DNA from: Litorimonas sp964425355
GTDB lineage: Bacteria; Pseudomonadota; Alphaproteobacteria; Caulobacterales; Maricaulaceae
Direction of reading: 5' to 3'
Length of the DNA stretch: 30,606 nt
NCBI GenBank assembly: GCA_964425355.1
Contig: CAYRMO010000022.1
Location: 1-30,606 of the forward strand
This document shows positions 6,702-15,327 of the stretch, in pieces. A program made the position numbers and the translations under genes. Every line of letters begins with the position of its first letter. Positions within the stretch are counted from its first letter, which is position 1. The notes under the pieces are model-generated. The model was not told the DNA's origin. It worked only from the letters and a program-made list of their open reading frames with translations, and searched no databases.

Positions 6702-9571
6702 CACAGCCTCAAGATATTAAAGACCTAACCCGTTGGAACCGAGGTGGCTTAGAGCGATTTCGATATATTGATGGTAATGCCGTTACCTATCTTGAAGCCA
6801 TGCGAGAAAATCTCGCAAAGGCCTTTCCAGATTGGGAAAAAATGTCTGAGGCCGGCGAGTTCCAAGAAAGTGATTCTATCCGATTAAAGCGTATGATTGA
6901 CCAATATAAAGCTGGTCGTCAGGATTGGGGTTGGGAGATCGCGCGAACTTTATCCAGATCTATTCATATTTTGACAGAACATATGAACGCCTTTTCGAAT
7001 GAAGGCTATCTGGGGACTGCGACGCAATGGGAATATATGCGCCGGATTGTTTCCATGTTGGATTATAAGCCAACACCGCCGTCCTCCGCGTCGACAAAAA
7101 TTGCGATCATTGCGGATACTGAGGCCGACCCTGGTCTTGTAAAAAAAGGACTACAGGGGAAATTTGCCTCAACCGAAACAGGCATATCTTTGGTATATGA
7201 AACGCTTTCAGATATCGAAGTTGATCCGAAATTAAACGGCTTGCGGCTCAAAAACTTCGATTTTAACCCGAACGAATTTGATCCCTATATTTCCGGGACA
7301 CAGTTATGGGAGGCACCTGAAAAGGCAAAAGTAAATGTCGGGCAATTGGCGGTTCTCGTGCAGGGTACCACAGCTCGCACCGTTACGATCAACCAATTCG
7401 ATGCGCCATTGGTGAGTCTCACCGATCCAGATAATGTTGGGAAGTTAAATCCCTGTATAATGGGGGAAGCCCATTTACTCATTGAGCCAGACCAGGTTTA
7501 TACGCCGGCCCTAAATGGTGAGAATACAGCGCTCGTTTCAGACAGTTCATTGTTTTTTCCCGGACAGGTCGTGGCTTGGGCGAAGGGCGAACAAACAGGC
7601 TTTGCGCAAATTGATAGGGTGGATGAGGGGCGTATTAGATTTGGCCAGATAGAACCTGCAGGTGAAGAACTAAAAGGTGAAGATGTAAAATTATTCCCCG
7701 CCACACTTCTAACAAAAGAACAAAGAGATATTCATGAGGCTTGGGTGGTTGGAATAGGAAATGAAAACAAAAACAAAAAGGAAATTTATGTTATCCAGGC
7801 CAATAAGGATCAGTCGTTTAAACTGGGAACAAATAAAAAAGTAACGACGCAGACCCATAGGATTCTAAATAAGCCATATGAGGCTGTCGAGGACTATAAG
7901 GCCGAATTTTTACATATTTTTGACCCTTCAGAAAGTTCACCTTTGGGGCGAGTCCTCAAGGCGGATGTCACACATGAGTTGCGGATTGAAGGCGGTATCG
8001 GCAAAACTCGGACAGGAGATTGGTTTGTTGCAGAAGATCGAAAAGGCAAGCTAAGCGCCGTTCAAATCTCAAATATCGAAGAGAAGGACGATCATTTCCT
8101 ACTCAAACTCAAATCACCACCGACAGATTTATCTAATATTGAATTTCTACATGGTCCCTTTAACTATGATATTCGGCCCAAAGGACACGATAGGGATCCA
8201 GTACAAGCAAGCGTCCAAGGCCCCGTTAAACTTGATATTCCGACAGAGCTTTTGCCTGATATTTTCGTACCTGGAAAAGATGTTATTTTCGAATCCGAGT
8301 ATGAAGATGGACCGGCTGCCTTTAGCGGAAAAATTGTTTTAGTCGAGCGTGTTAATAGTGTCGATGGTCAAGCTCTACCAAACCCTAAAATTACCTTTGA
8401 TTTGCCAACTGCAGCGCATGATAAATTCCGGCGCGGGGAAGTCATTATCCGGGCTAATGTCATTGATTTTGGACATGGGGAAACGCAGCCCGTTTATATT
8501 CTGGGATCTGGAGACGCCTCAAAGATTAGACAAGAATATATACTCGAAAGATCTGATACGGCTTTTATATCCGATGCGCGTCTAGAAGCTGGCGTTCGGG
8601 CTGATTTTATATTGAAAGTCGAAGATCAAATTTTTGAAGAAGTGTCACGTCTGTCTGACTCTGAGAATGTCGATCCGCATTACGAAACCGAAATGACGGA
8701 GGGTGGGTTTGTAAAAATTATTTTCGGAGATGGTCGAAATGGGCGACGCCTTCAAACTGGACGCAATAATGTGACGGTGATTTACCGAAAAGGCACAGGG
8801 GGCAATGGCAATAATGTTCCACCTTATAGTTTCTCTAAAACATCCAAGCCACATAAACGCGTTAAAAAGTTGATTCAGCCATTATCGACGTCGGGCGGTC
8901 AACAGATAGAGGATGTAACGCTCATCCGTCAAAATGCACCTGACCACCTTAAGTCGCTTTCAAGAGGTGTGTCTGTAACAGATTTTGAACATATTGCTCG
9001 AAATACACCCGGTATATGGCACGCAAAAGCTTATGAAACCCATGGCTATGATTTTCGAAAAAACACGGTTGGTATGTGCGTTGTTCCAGCCAATGATGCG
9101 CCTTTAGGGCAGCTTGAGACAGACCTATATTCTCGGCTCAGTAATTTATCTTCTCCAAATATGGATTTCGTCATAAGACGATTCATACCCGTTCGGTTCT
9201 TGCCGGATATTACGGTTCGAATTAATAGCCAGCAATTTGACCCCGACCTTGTTAAAAAGCGTGTGCGCGAAGCGGTTTGGAACGCATTTAAGTTGGAAAA
9301 CAGAAAACCAGGAGAGCCAATCTATAGCTCTAGCCTTTACAAAATCGTCGAAACGGTTCCTGGGGTTGTGAACTCTGATGTGAGGTTGAAATTTGAATTG
9401 GCCGTAAAGCCAGAGCCTCTAATAGATGAGGATAGATATTTATATGAAGGCGTCAGAAAAGAATCAAAAAATGGCGCGGACGTTTGGGTAATCTGGCCTT
9501 ATGATTTGCAAGTTGTCTATCTTTCCAGTCCTGGTGTCATCGGCATAGAGGATAAGGAGGCACTAATATGA
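6698..9571 (+). CDS. Baseplate J-like wedge protein (Afp11/Afp12-like), large
   Basis: A 957-residue putative baseplate assembly protein. The N-terminus (GNAVTYLEAMRENLAKAFPDW, then WEIARTLSRSIHILTEHMNAF) is the helical start seen in the previous gene. The middle is a long beta-rich stretch. From about residue 655 the J-like core is recognisable: TEGGFVKIIFGDGRNGRRLQ, YRKGTGGNGNNVPP, then TLIRQNAPDHLKSLSRGVSVTDFEHIARNTPG and VRFLPDITVRINSQQFDP. The gpJ-family phrase FGDGxxGxxxPxGxNxxxxxYRxGxGxxGN is plainly matched. It should pair with the 410-residue J-like protein to make the asymmetric wedge, as gp6/gp7-type proteins do. It starts with an ATGA overlap. Confidence 0.9.
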   Translation: MTQPQDIKDLTRWNRGGLERFRYIDGNAVTYLEAMRENLAKAFPDWEKMSEAGEFQESDSIRLKRMIDQYKAGRQDWGWEIARTLSRSIHILTEHMNAFSNEGYLGTATQWEYMRRIVSMLDYKPTPPSSASTKIAIIADTEADPGLVKKGLQGKFASTETGISLVYETLSDIEVDPKLNGLRLKNFDFNPNEFDPYISGTQLWEAPEKAKVNVGQLAVLVQGTTARTVTINQFDAPLVSLTDPDNVGKLNPCIMGEAHLLIEPDQVYTPALNGENTALVSDSSLFFPGQVVAWAKGEQTGFAQIDRVDEGRIRFGQIEPAGEELKGEDVKLFPATLLTKEQRDIHEAWVVGIGNENKNKKEIYVIQANKDQSFKLGTNKKVTTQTHRILNKPYEAVEDYKAEFLHIFDPSESSPLGRVLKADVTHELRIEGGIGKTRTGDWFVAEDRKGKLSAVQISNIEEKDDHFLLKLKSPPTDLSNIEFLHGPFNYDIRPKGHDRDPVQASVQGPVKLDIPTELLPDIFVPGKDVIFESEYEDGPAAFSGKIVLVERVNSVDGQALPNPKITFDLPTAAHDKFRRGEVIIRANVIDFGHGETQPVYILGSGDASKIRQEYILERSDTAFISDARLEAGVRADFILKVEDQIFEEVSRLSDSENVDPHYETEMTEGGFVKIIFGDGRNGRRLQTGRNNVTVIYRKGTGGNGNNVPPYSFSKTSKPHKRVKKLIQPLSTSGGQQIEDVTLIRQNAPDHLKSLSRGVSVTDFEHIARNTPGIWHAKAYETHGYDFRKNTVGMCVVPANDAPLGQLETDLYSRLSNLSSPNMDFVIRRFIPVRFLPDITVRINSQQFDPDLVKKRVREAVWNAFKLENRKPGEPIYSSSLYKIVETVPGVVNSDVRLKFELAVKPEPLIDEDRYLYEGVRKESKNGADVWVIWPYDLQVVYLSSPGVIGIEDKEALI

Positions 9572-11289
9572 GTGCCTATTATAAACTTAATTCTGGAGAT
9601 CGACTTTACCAATCTTTGCCAGAGATTTATCGCGAAAAAGATCGAGATTCCACACTGGCTGAAAATCAACGCCATCATCTCTATGACTATCTCCAAAGCC
9701 TTGGCGATGTTCTTGATCAAACACGCCACACATTACATCAAAATTATTTAGACCAGTTCCCGGAAAATGACGGAACGGAGCAATGCCAAGATTGGCTATT
9801 GCCATATTTTGCAGATCTATTCGCTGTAAATCTTGCGTCTCAAGATCCCGATAGCCAACGTCAAGAAATTTCAAACGCTGTGCGTTGGGCGCAGCGAAAA
9901 GGCACAATGGCCGTTATTGATGAAATTACGGATGCTTTGACCTTACAAGATGGCGTTGTTCAAGAGGGGTGGAAGCGCGTAGCCACCACAGCGCGTATTG
10001 GATTGCCTTTATTGCCCGCCATGTCGCTGGGGGAAACTGAACCTCATTATCCGGATGTCGGATCTGATACGCCACGCGATGCGGGACGCGCAAGTGTGAT
10101 TTCAAGACATCCTGGCTCGCCCTCCGTTACGCCAGACCTTAGATATCACTCCAGATCAATTGAAACGACGTCTGGCAATCCAGCAGCTCAAAGCTGGTGC
10201 GAATCTAGTCATGCCTGGCAATCCACAGCCCCGAAATCGGCCGATCGACCAGAGTCAGACAAACGGATTTGGCGCCAAGTCCATCCGCAATCCGTTTCAT
10301 GTGCACCTGGGTCCTATATGGATGTAAGCCAGCGCACAGTCGATATTAGAGACGCAGATTCTGAAGTTGGCCATTATCACGCAAAAAATTTACTTATTTA
10401 TCTCCCGCCACCCATTGGTATGTGCTCAGACGCTTTGATCAAGTTTGCGTGGGATGATGATCTCGACACTATTATACCAGGGACAAATGGTAAAACCCGA
10501 TCTGAGTTTATTGAGAAAATAGAAACCCCTGATGGGTGGACGATTTTTCGGAATAAAACAGCTGGCAGAATTGAAATTACAAAGAAAATTGATTTCAAGG
10601 ACTCCAAAAAAAGAGTATTTGAGAGGCTCAGTTTTCGAAAACCTATTAAGTTCTTCAATGGATTTGGAGCGTTTGTCGATTGCTTGATTTTTGCCGTCGC
10701 GCATATTGGAGATCATGCTCAAAGCTCCGTTGGGATTGGGCCAGAAAATTTTGATCAACCAGACTTAAATTTTCAGAATTGTCTGATTAGGTCTATTAGT
10801 GCCCCTAAAGCTCTAATTCGGGGTGAGTATATAACCGTGATGCGGTCATCAAATATGAGATGGCTTCAAATCACAGATTCGATCCTCACAGGGAATATAA
10901 AATTTTCATCTGATAATTCGCCCGCATTGAAACTAAATCCGATGGACGGATCATGTATTCGGTTTACGCGATTGGGTCGCGCCAATTATAAGCTCATGCC
11001 AGTCGCAAGCCGTAAAAACAATCATCTAACAACTGATAAACCCGCATTTTACGAAACGAAATTTTGTACCAAAGGATATGGGGTTCTTAATCCCCAAACA
11101 CCCTCTTCCATTTCTCAACGCGCTGAGGATGGTGGTGAATTAGGGGCATTTCATAAATGGAAATATAGCGCCCAACTCATAGCTTTGGAGCAAAAGCTCC
11201 ATGAATATTTACCAGCAGGACTGCGACCAGTCGTATTACGCGATGATATATTACGTTGTCCGCCTTCCAGACAGATCAAAAAGGATTAG
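9568..11289 (+). CDS. Phage tail protein I-like baseplate protein
   Basis: A 573-residue protein with GGAGG before ATG 9568 and a 4-nt overlap with the previous gene. The N-terminal ~150 residues match tail protein I (P2 gpI) proteins: SLPEIYREKD, HLYDYLQSLGDVLDQTRHTLHQNYLDQF, CQDWLLPYFADLFAV, VRWAQRKGTMAVIDEIT. This part links the baseplate to fibres. Residues ~155-265 are a low-complexity linker rich in Ser, Pro, His and Asp. The C-terminal ~300 residues are beta-rich, ending with HKWKYSAQLIALEQKLHEYLPAGLRPVVLRDD, and are not assigned. It is longer than P2 gpI (around 180 residues), as is usual in eCIS. Confidence 0.8.
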   Translation: MSAYYKLNSGDRLYQSLPEIYREKDRDSTLAENQRHHLYDYLQSLGDVLDQTRHTLHQNYLDQFPENDGTEQCQDWLLPYFADLFAVNLASQDPDSQRQEISNAVRWAQRKGTMAVIDEITDALTLQDGVVQEGWKRVATTARIGLPLLPAMSLGETEPHYPDVGSDTPRDAGRASVISRHPGSPSVTPDLRYHSRSIETTSGNPAAQSWCESSHAWQSTAPKSADRPESDKRIWRQVHPQSVSCAPGSYMDVSQRTVDIRDADSEVGHYHAKNLLIYLPPPIGMCSDALIKFAWDDDLDTIIPGTNGKTRSEFIEKIETPDGWTIFRNKTAGRIEITKKIDFKDSKKRVFERLSFRKPIKFFNGFGAFVDCLIFAVAHIGDHAQSSVGIGPENFDQPDLNFQNCLIRSISAPKALIRGEYITVMRSSNMRWLQITDSILTGNIKFSSDNSPALKLNPMDGSCIRFTRLGRANYKLMPVASRKNNHLTTDKPAFYETKFCTKGYGVLNPQTPSSISQRAEDGGELGAFHKWKYSAQLIALEQKLHEYLPAGLRPVVLRDDILRCPPSRQIKKD

Positions 11290-11291
11290 TC

Positions 11292-14200
11292 ATGAAAGCA
11301 GAAATTTCAAGATTTAGGTATAAAGACGACCAGTCATTTTCAGGCATTTATTTTAAGCAGGGTCAACATATTCAAGATTCTGAATTAAATTCAATTACGA
11401 CCTACCTTAAACAACAAATAGAAAACCTAGGCGCTAGGACGGCCTTTAACGGGACGCCACGCCGTGACGGACTAATCGACATTGTCGAAGAACTGCCAGA
11501 GCCTTTAAAAGGCTGGAAGGCCCGTTTTCGCCCAAAGGGAGGTGTTGTTGTTGCAGATGGTGTCGTGGCCGAAGCCCTGCCCAGACTTCAGGACGCCGCC
11601 TTTTCGATTTTTAACCAAAAATTCCTGCATGGTGACTATGATGTTCCAAAGACAGCCTTTGTCTATGTCGATATTTGGGACCAAATAAAGGATGCCTATA
11701 TGTTGCCGGATCTTATTGATCCGGGACTCAATGGCGCGTTGGGTGCGTGCGTTTCTGAGCGCGTAGCGCAAGTTAAACTCTGCCAGTCCTCAGATTTGAT
11801 CATGGATCCTGATCAGTGTGGAACCAAATTAAGCTTACCAAAAGTGGGGAATGGAAAATTTGATATAAAGCTCAGAACCGGTGCGCAATTAGAAGATAAA
11901 TGTGATCCGTGTGCGGATCTGGTTGATATTTCACTCACCACATCCAACCTCTTATTCCGTGTGGAAGTTCATAATATTCGTTATGATGAAATGGGAAACC
12001 CGCTCGAAGTTCAACTGAAATGGTCGCGGGAAAATGGGGCGATTACGTATAAAGTACCGCCTTCAGGCACGGCGCTCCCGCAATTAGACAAATCATTTGC
12101 CTATGAGTTCTTTAATGAAGAGACCGAGCAAAATATGGGCATTCCCGCTGGTGGCTATTCCCACATGCCAGCTAGGGGTAAAATCGTAACAGATCCGGCG
12201 GATCGTCCTGCACAGGCGACGCATTACAGACGTTGGGACGGTTTCGCCAGAATTGATCTTATGACGGATGCATTGAAATCCGGATGGGATCGCGGGGTTA
12301 GCTTGTCTAAAACTGCGGCCGGATCAGAACATGGCCGGTTTGAAGTTGTAGACGAAGCTTATGTCATAAACCTCTCTGAATTTGTTATCTCTCTTGATCT
12401 TGTAGACCGCGCAATTTTGGTCGGAGATTTTTGGTTGGCTCTGGCTAGGTCAAACGCACCAGAAGGCGAAAAAATTCGTGTGCTTTCAGAGTACCCGCTT
12501 GGGATTCATCACCAATATTGCTATTTAGGCGAATTAATTTTGGAAGAAGAAGACTCCTATATCCGGATTGATCAACCCGAAGATAAAAGTCGTTTGGAAT
12601 TCCCCGACCTGACCTGTTTACACGCTTCAGACATTTCTTATATGCCGCATGACTGTGATAAAATCCAAGATGCCAGTAATATGCAAGATGCGCTGGATGC
12701 TTTGTGTCAAGCCATTCCAGAATATCATACACTTAAGATGTCTTGTGGTACGGGACAATCTGGATATTTAGAGGAAACCTTCGCGTCTCAAATAAAGGTT
12801 CTGGTAGAAGATCATCATGGCCGACCAGTTCCCAATACAGATGTGGTCTTTAGCTGCATTTATCCTTATGTGGGGACTGGGCCTACGCCAAACCCTGGCA
12901 CGAATATCGGAAGAATCCCCCATATTCCTATCAAAGATATTCCAAAAATTCCAATCCCACGAGATGTACCAACATTTCCAATACCACGGATACCAATTGA
13001 TGGACCCCGACCGTTTGATCCTCTCGTAAACCCCGGCTTAGTCAGACGGGAGACACAGGAAACAGCTTCCGAAACAGAATTTGTACAGTCTCAATCACCT
13101 GCAAATGAGCAAGATCATGAAAATACGCCGTCAGCGCCTTCGATAAGAAACTTAGGTGTTACCCCAACCGACCTCGTACACCGGAATAATGGCGATGCGG
13201 GCGCAATCCAACTTACCGTTCGAACCGACCATATGGGCTATGCAAGCGTTTATTGGACGCCGCGGTCGGTTGAAGGTCCACGCATGGTGCGCGTCGAGCT
13301 TGCGCACGCGCCGCAAGGGGTTTCAGGCGTCCTGTTTTACTGCGGTTTCGCGGAAATCAGAAAACCAGAAAAACCAATTTTACCAAAATTAGAGGGCGTG
13401 TTTTGGAGAGCAGATAGAAAACAATACCATAATGACAATACGGTTAAATTAGATCGCGTATTAAAAGGCCTAGAGTTGCATTTTTCAGACGCGCTTAGGT
13501 CTGGACCCGATTACAGAAATGCTTTTCGGTTATTTATTGACTCTGCCCAAGACAGTGGAACTCAAAATTCAAAGCGCTCCTTCATTCAAAGCTTCGAAAT
13601 TTGTTCAAACTTTGACGTCGCTGGAAACCGACTAATTGTTCAACCTAACCAAGCCTTACTCAAAGAAATTGCAAAAGAAAATAAAGCAACGGCTTGCTTG
13701 CCGCGTGGATTTCGTTTGAGGATCGAACTTGATGGGCGATTTATTTTCACAAAATCCGGTCAGAACTTTGACGCATTTGTGCCCACTAATCCAACAAGTG
13801 ACAACAAATTCATTGCATTGGATTGGTCAGATGCAGGCCTCGGTCATATAAGCGAATTTAAGAGTTGGTTTTATCTCGCGATAAACAAACCCGACCCGGT
13901 AAAAGAGGTTCCAATTAATACGGTTACCAAAGAGGAGCTGGCAAAAGCAAATCTATTTAACGGAAATGAAGCCGCGCGTCTCTTGGAATTCCAACCGCAT
14001 TGGGAACGTCATACGGATATATTCAAGGCTGTGAAAATCAGTGACCGCAACCGGATTGCGGATATTCAACGTCAAATCGTTTTTGACGGTTATAAACCAC
14101 GACCCAAAAAACAAGATGTTTTCGTCAATCGAATGAATCAAGATGAATTGGTAAAAACAAAATTATTCACTGAAACGCAACTCAAGAAAGTTTTGGCCAA

Positions 14201-15317
14201 TCAACCGCATTGGGAAAATATTGAGGGTCTCGTTAAGGGCTTATCAATCACCGGTACAAGCAAACGCCAAACCTTGGCAACGCGCCTTAACTTTGCAGAC
14301 TACCAAGCCAAAATCCCATCTGTTAAAAAGGATGTTTTTGTCAATAAGGCGACGGACGCACAATTGCGCGCATCAAAAATATTCACAGAGAACGAAATAA
14401 AAATAATTGTGAAAAATAAGCCGCGGTGGAAAGATTTGAAGCAAATTTCAACAGCGCTTGACCTATCGCCCAGCCGAGATTTTAGAGTTCAAAGTCGCCT
14501 CCGGACCCTTAATGCTCGAATTTCATTTGATGGATATAAAGCGCCCCTGGCACCCAAGCGGGATATATTGGTCAATAAAATGCGCGAAGATCAATTGGTC
14601 AATACGAGATTGTTCAATAGGCTACAGGCGTCTCAAATTGTCAAAAGCCAACCACATTGGGATAATGAGAAGATCTTATTCGAGCGGTTAAAAATTTCGA
14701 ATAGTATAATTAGGGCTAGATTGTCTCCGCGATTAAGTTTCGATGGGTTTAGGAAAATTGTTCTGGCTAATCCACGCGTAATTGATGGAATCAAGATTAC
14801 GAATCCAAACACAAAAGTTGTTAGCCCGCCGGTAATATTCAATCCTGTTGTCATGAATCCGGCCATCCTTAAAAACGTTCAATTGAACCCGATCCCTGCA
14901 AGGGTGGATACACGGAAACAGGACGTCAAAGTCAATATTTTCAATCTTGACCAACTCGTTGGCAGTGGCGCGTTTGATAAAAATGAAGCCGCCAAAATCC
15001 TGGCGAAACGACCACAATGGAAAGATGTGAAACAGGTCTTAAAGACGCTCAATATAACGGATGCAACGCGAACCTCCGTTCTAGAAAGGCGTCTGAACTT
15101 TGAAGGCTTTGGTCGGGGCGTGCCCGTTAAGGAAACCCCGAAAGTGTCCATCAATAAAGGGACGGAAAAAGAGCTTCTTTCGGTTCCGGGTATATCGAGC
15201 CGAACGCAAGCCAGAAAAATTATGGCAGCACGGCCTTATGACAAAATTGAGGACCTTAAAAAGGCTGGTCTAAGATTGACGCAGATCAATAAAATGAAAC
15301 CCCATCTGAAGCTCTAG
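11292..15317 (+). CDS. Large DUF6519-like tail/baseplate protein with Ig-like domain and C-terminal HhH-like repeats
   Basis: About 1341 residues. ATG 11292 (AAAGGA upstream, 2 nt after the previous stop) is preferred to the in-frame start at 11256. Residues 1-~480 resemble DUF6519 proteins of eCIS clusters: FSGIYFKQGQHIQDSELNSI at the N-terminus, then long beta-rich text with VEVHNIRYDEMGNPLEVQLKWSRENGAI. Residues ~485-690 look like an invasin/Big-1-type Ig domain (VLVEDHHGRPVPNTDVVFSC ... TDHMGYASVYWT) split by a ~105-residue insert rich in Pro, Ile and charged residues (~530-635). Residues ~690-870 are an unassigned beta domain. Residues 873-1341 hold six helix-hairpin-helix-like units, the last being a canonical HhH (INKGTEKELLSVPGISSRTQA). 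The position after tail protein I suggests fibre, collar or baseplate decoration. The function of the HhH array is unknown. Confidence 0.78.
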   Translation: MKAEISRFRYKDDQSFSGIYFKQGQHIQDSELNSITTYLKQQIENLGARTAFNGTPRRDGLIDIVEELPEPLKGWKARFRPKGGVVVADGVVAEALPRLQDAAFSIFNQKFLHGDYDVPKTAFVYVDIWDQIKDAYMLPDLIDPGLNGALGACVSERVAQVKLCQSSDLIMDPDQCGTKLSLPKVGNGKFDIKLRTGAQLEDKCDPCADLVDISLTTSNLLFRVEVHNIRYDEMGNPLEVQLKWSRENGAITYKVPPSGTALPQLDKSFAYEFFNEETEQNMGIPAGGYSHMPARGKIVTDPADRPAQATHYRRWDGFARIDLMTDALKSGWDRGVSLSKTAAGSEHGRFEVVDEAYVINLSEFVISLDLVDRAILVGDFWLALARSNAPEGEKIRVLSEYPLGIHHQYCYLGELILEEEDSYIRIDQPEDKSRLEFPDLTCLHASDISYMPHDCDKIQDASNMQDALDALCQAIPEYHTLKMSCGTGQSGYLEETFASQIKVLVEDHHGRPVPNTDVVFSCIYPYVGTGPTPNPGTNIGRIPHIPIKDIPKIPIPRDVPTFPIPRIPIDGPRPFDPLVNPGLVRRETQETASETEFVQSQSPANEQDHENTPSAPSIRNLGVTPTDLVHRNNGDAGAIQLTVRTDHMGYASVYWTPRSVEGPRMVRVELAHAPQGVSGVLFYCGFAEIRKPEKPILPKLEGVFWRADRKQYHNDNTVKLDRVLKGLELHFSDALRSGPDYRNAFRLFIDSAQDSGTQNSKRSFIQSFEICSNFDVAGNRLIVQPNQALLKEIAKENKATACLPRGFRLRIELDGRFIFTKSGQNFDAFVPTNPTSDNKFIALDWSDAGLGHISEFKSWFYLAINKPDPVKEVPINTVTKEELAKANLFNGNEAARLLEFQPHWERHTDIFKAVKISDRNRIADIQRQIVFDGYKPRPKKQDVFVNRMNQDELVKTKLFTETQLKKVLANQPHWENIEGLVKGLSITGTSKRQTLATRLNFADYQAKIPSVKKDVFVNKATDAQLRASKIFTENEIKIIVKNKPRWKDLKQISTALDLSPSRDFRVQSRLRTLNARISFDGYKAPLAPKRDILVNKMREDQLVNTRLFNRLQASQIVKSQPHWDNEKILFERLKISNSIIRARLSPRLSFDGFRKIVLANPRVIDGIKITNPNTKVVSPPVIFNPVVMNPAILKNVQLNPIPARVDTRKQDVKVNIFNLDQLVGSGAFDKNEAAKILAKRPQWKDVKQVLKTLNITDATRTSVLERRLNFEGFGRGVPVKETPKVSINKGTEKELLSVPGISSRTQARKIMAARPYDKIEDLKKAGLRLTQINKMKPHLKL
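13908..15314 (+). repeat. Six tandem degenerate helix-hairpin-helix-like protein repeats
   Basis: Units begin at about 13908, 14115, 14331, 14562, 14922 and 15141. The first five share VN/IN at the start, then QL or EL, a short LF/IF/AF, a helix with KIL/KVL/QIV, the phrase QPHW or RPQW or KPRW, a helix, and R-L-x-F-x-G-Y/F at the end. The sixth is shorter and has the classical PGISSRTQARKIMAARPY hairpin. Units are 58 to 120 codons long; unit 4 carries an Asn/Pro/Val-rich insert near 14760-14920. Confidence 0.75.
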
Positions 15318-15327
15318 AGCAGAACTG

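Noticed and set aside
12895..13020. Collagen-like or tandem DNA repeat
   Set aside because: The IP/PIP pattern is low-complexity at protein level with no fixed period and no matching DNA repeat.
1..15317. Prophage or T6SS interpretation of the tail genes
   Set aside because: No capsid, terminase, lysis, integrase or TssJLM genes are seen. The Afp15-like ATPase, the DUF4255-like protein, DUF6519 and DUF4157 cargos together point to an eCIS.
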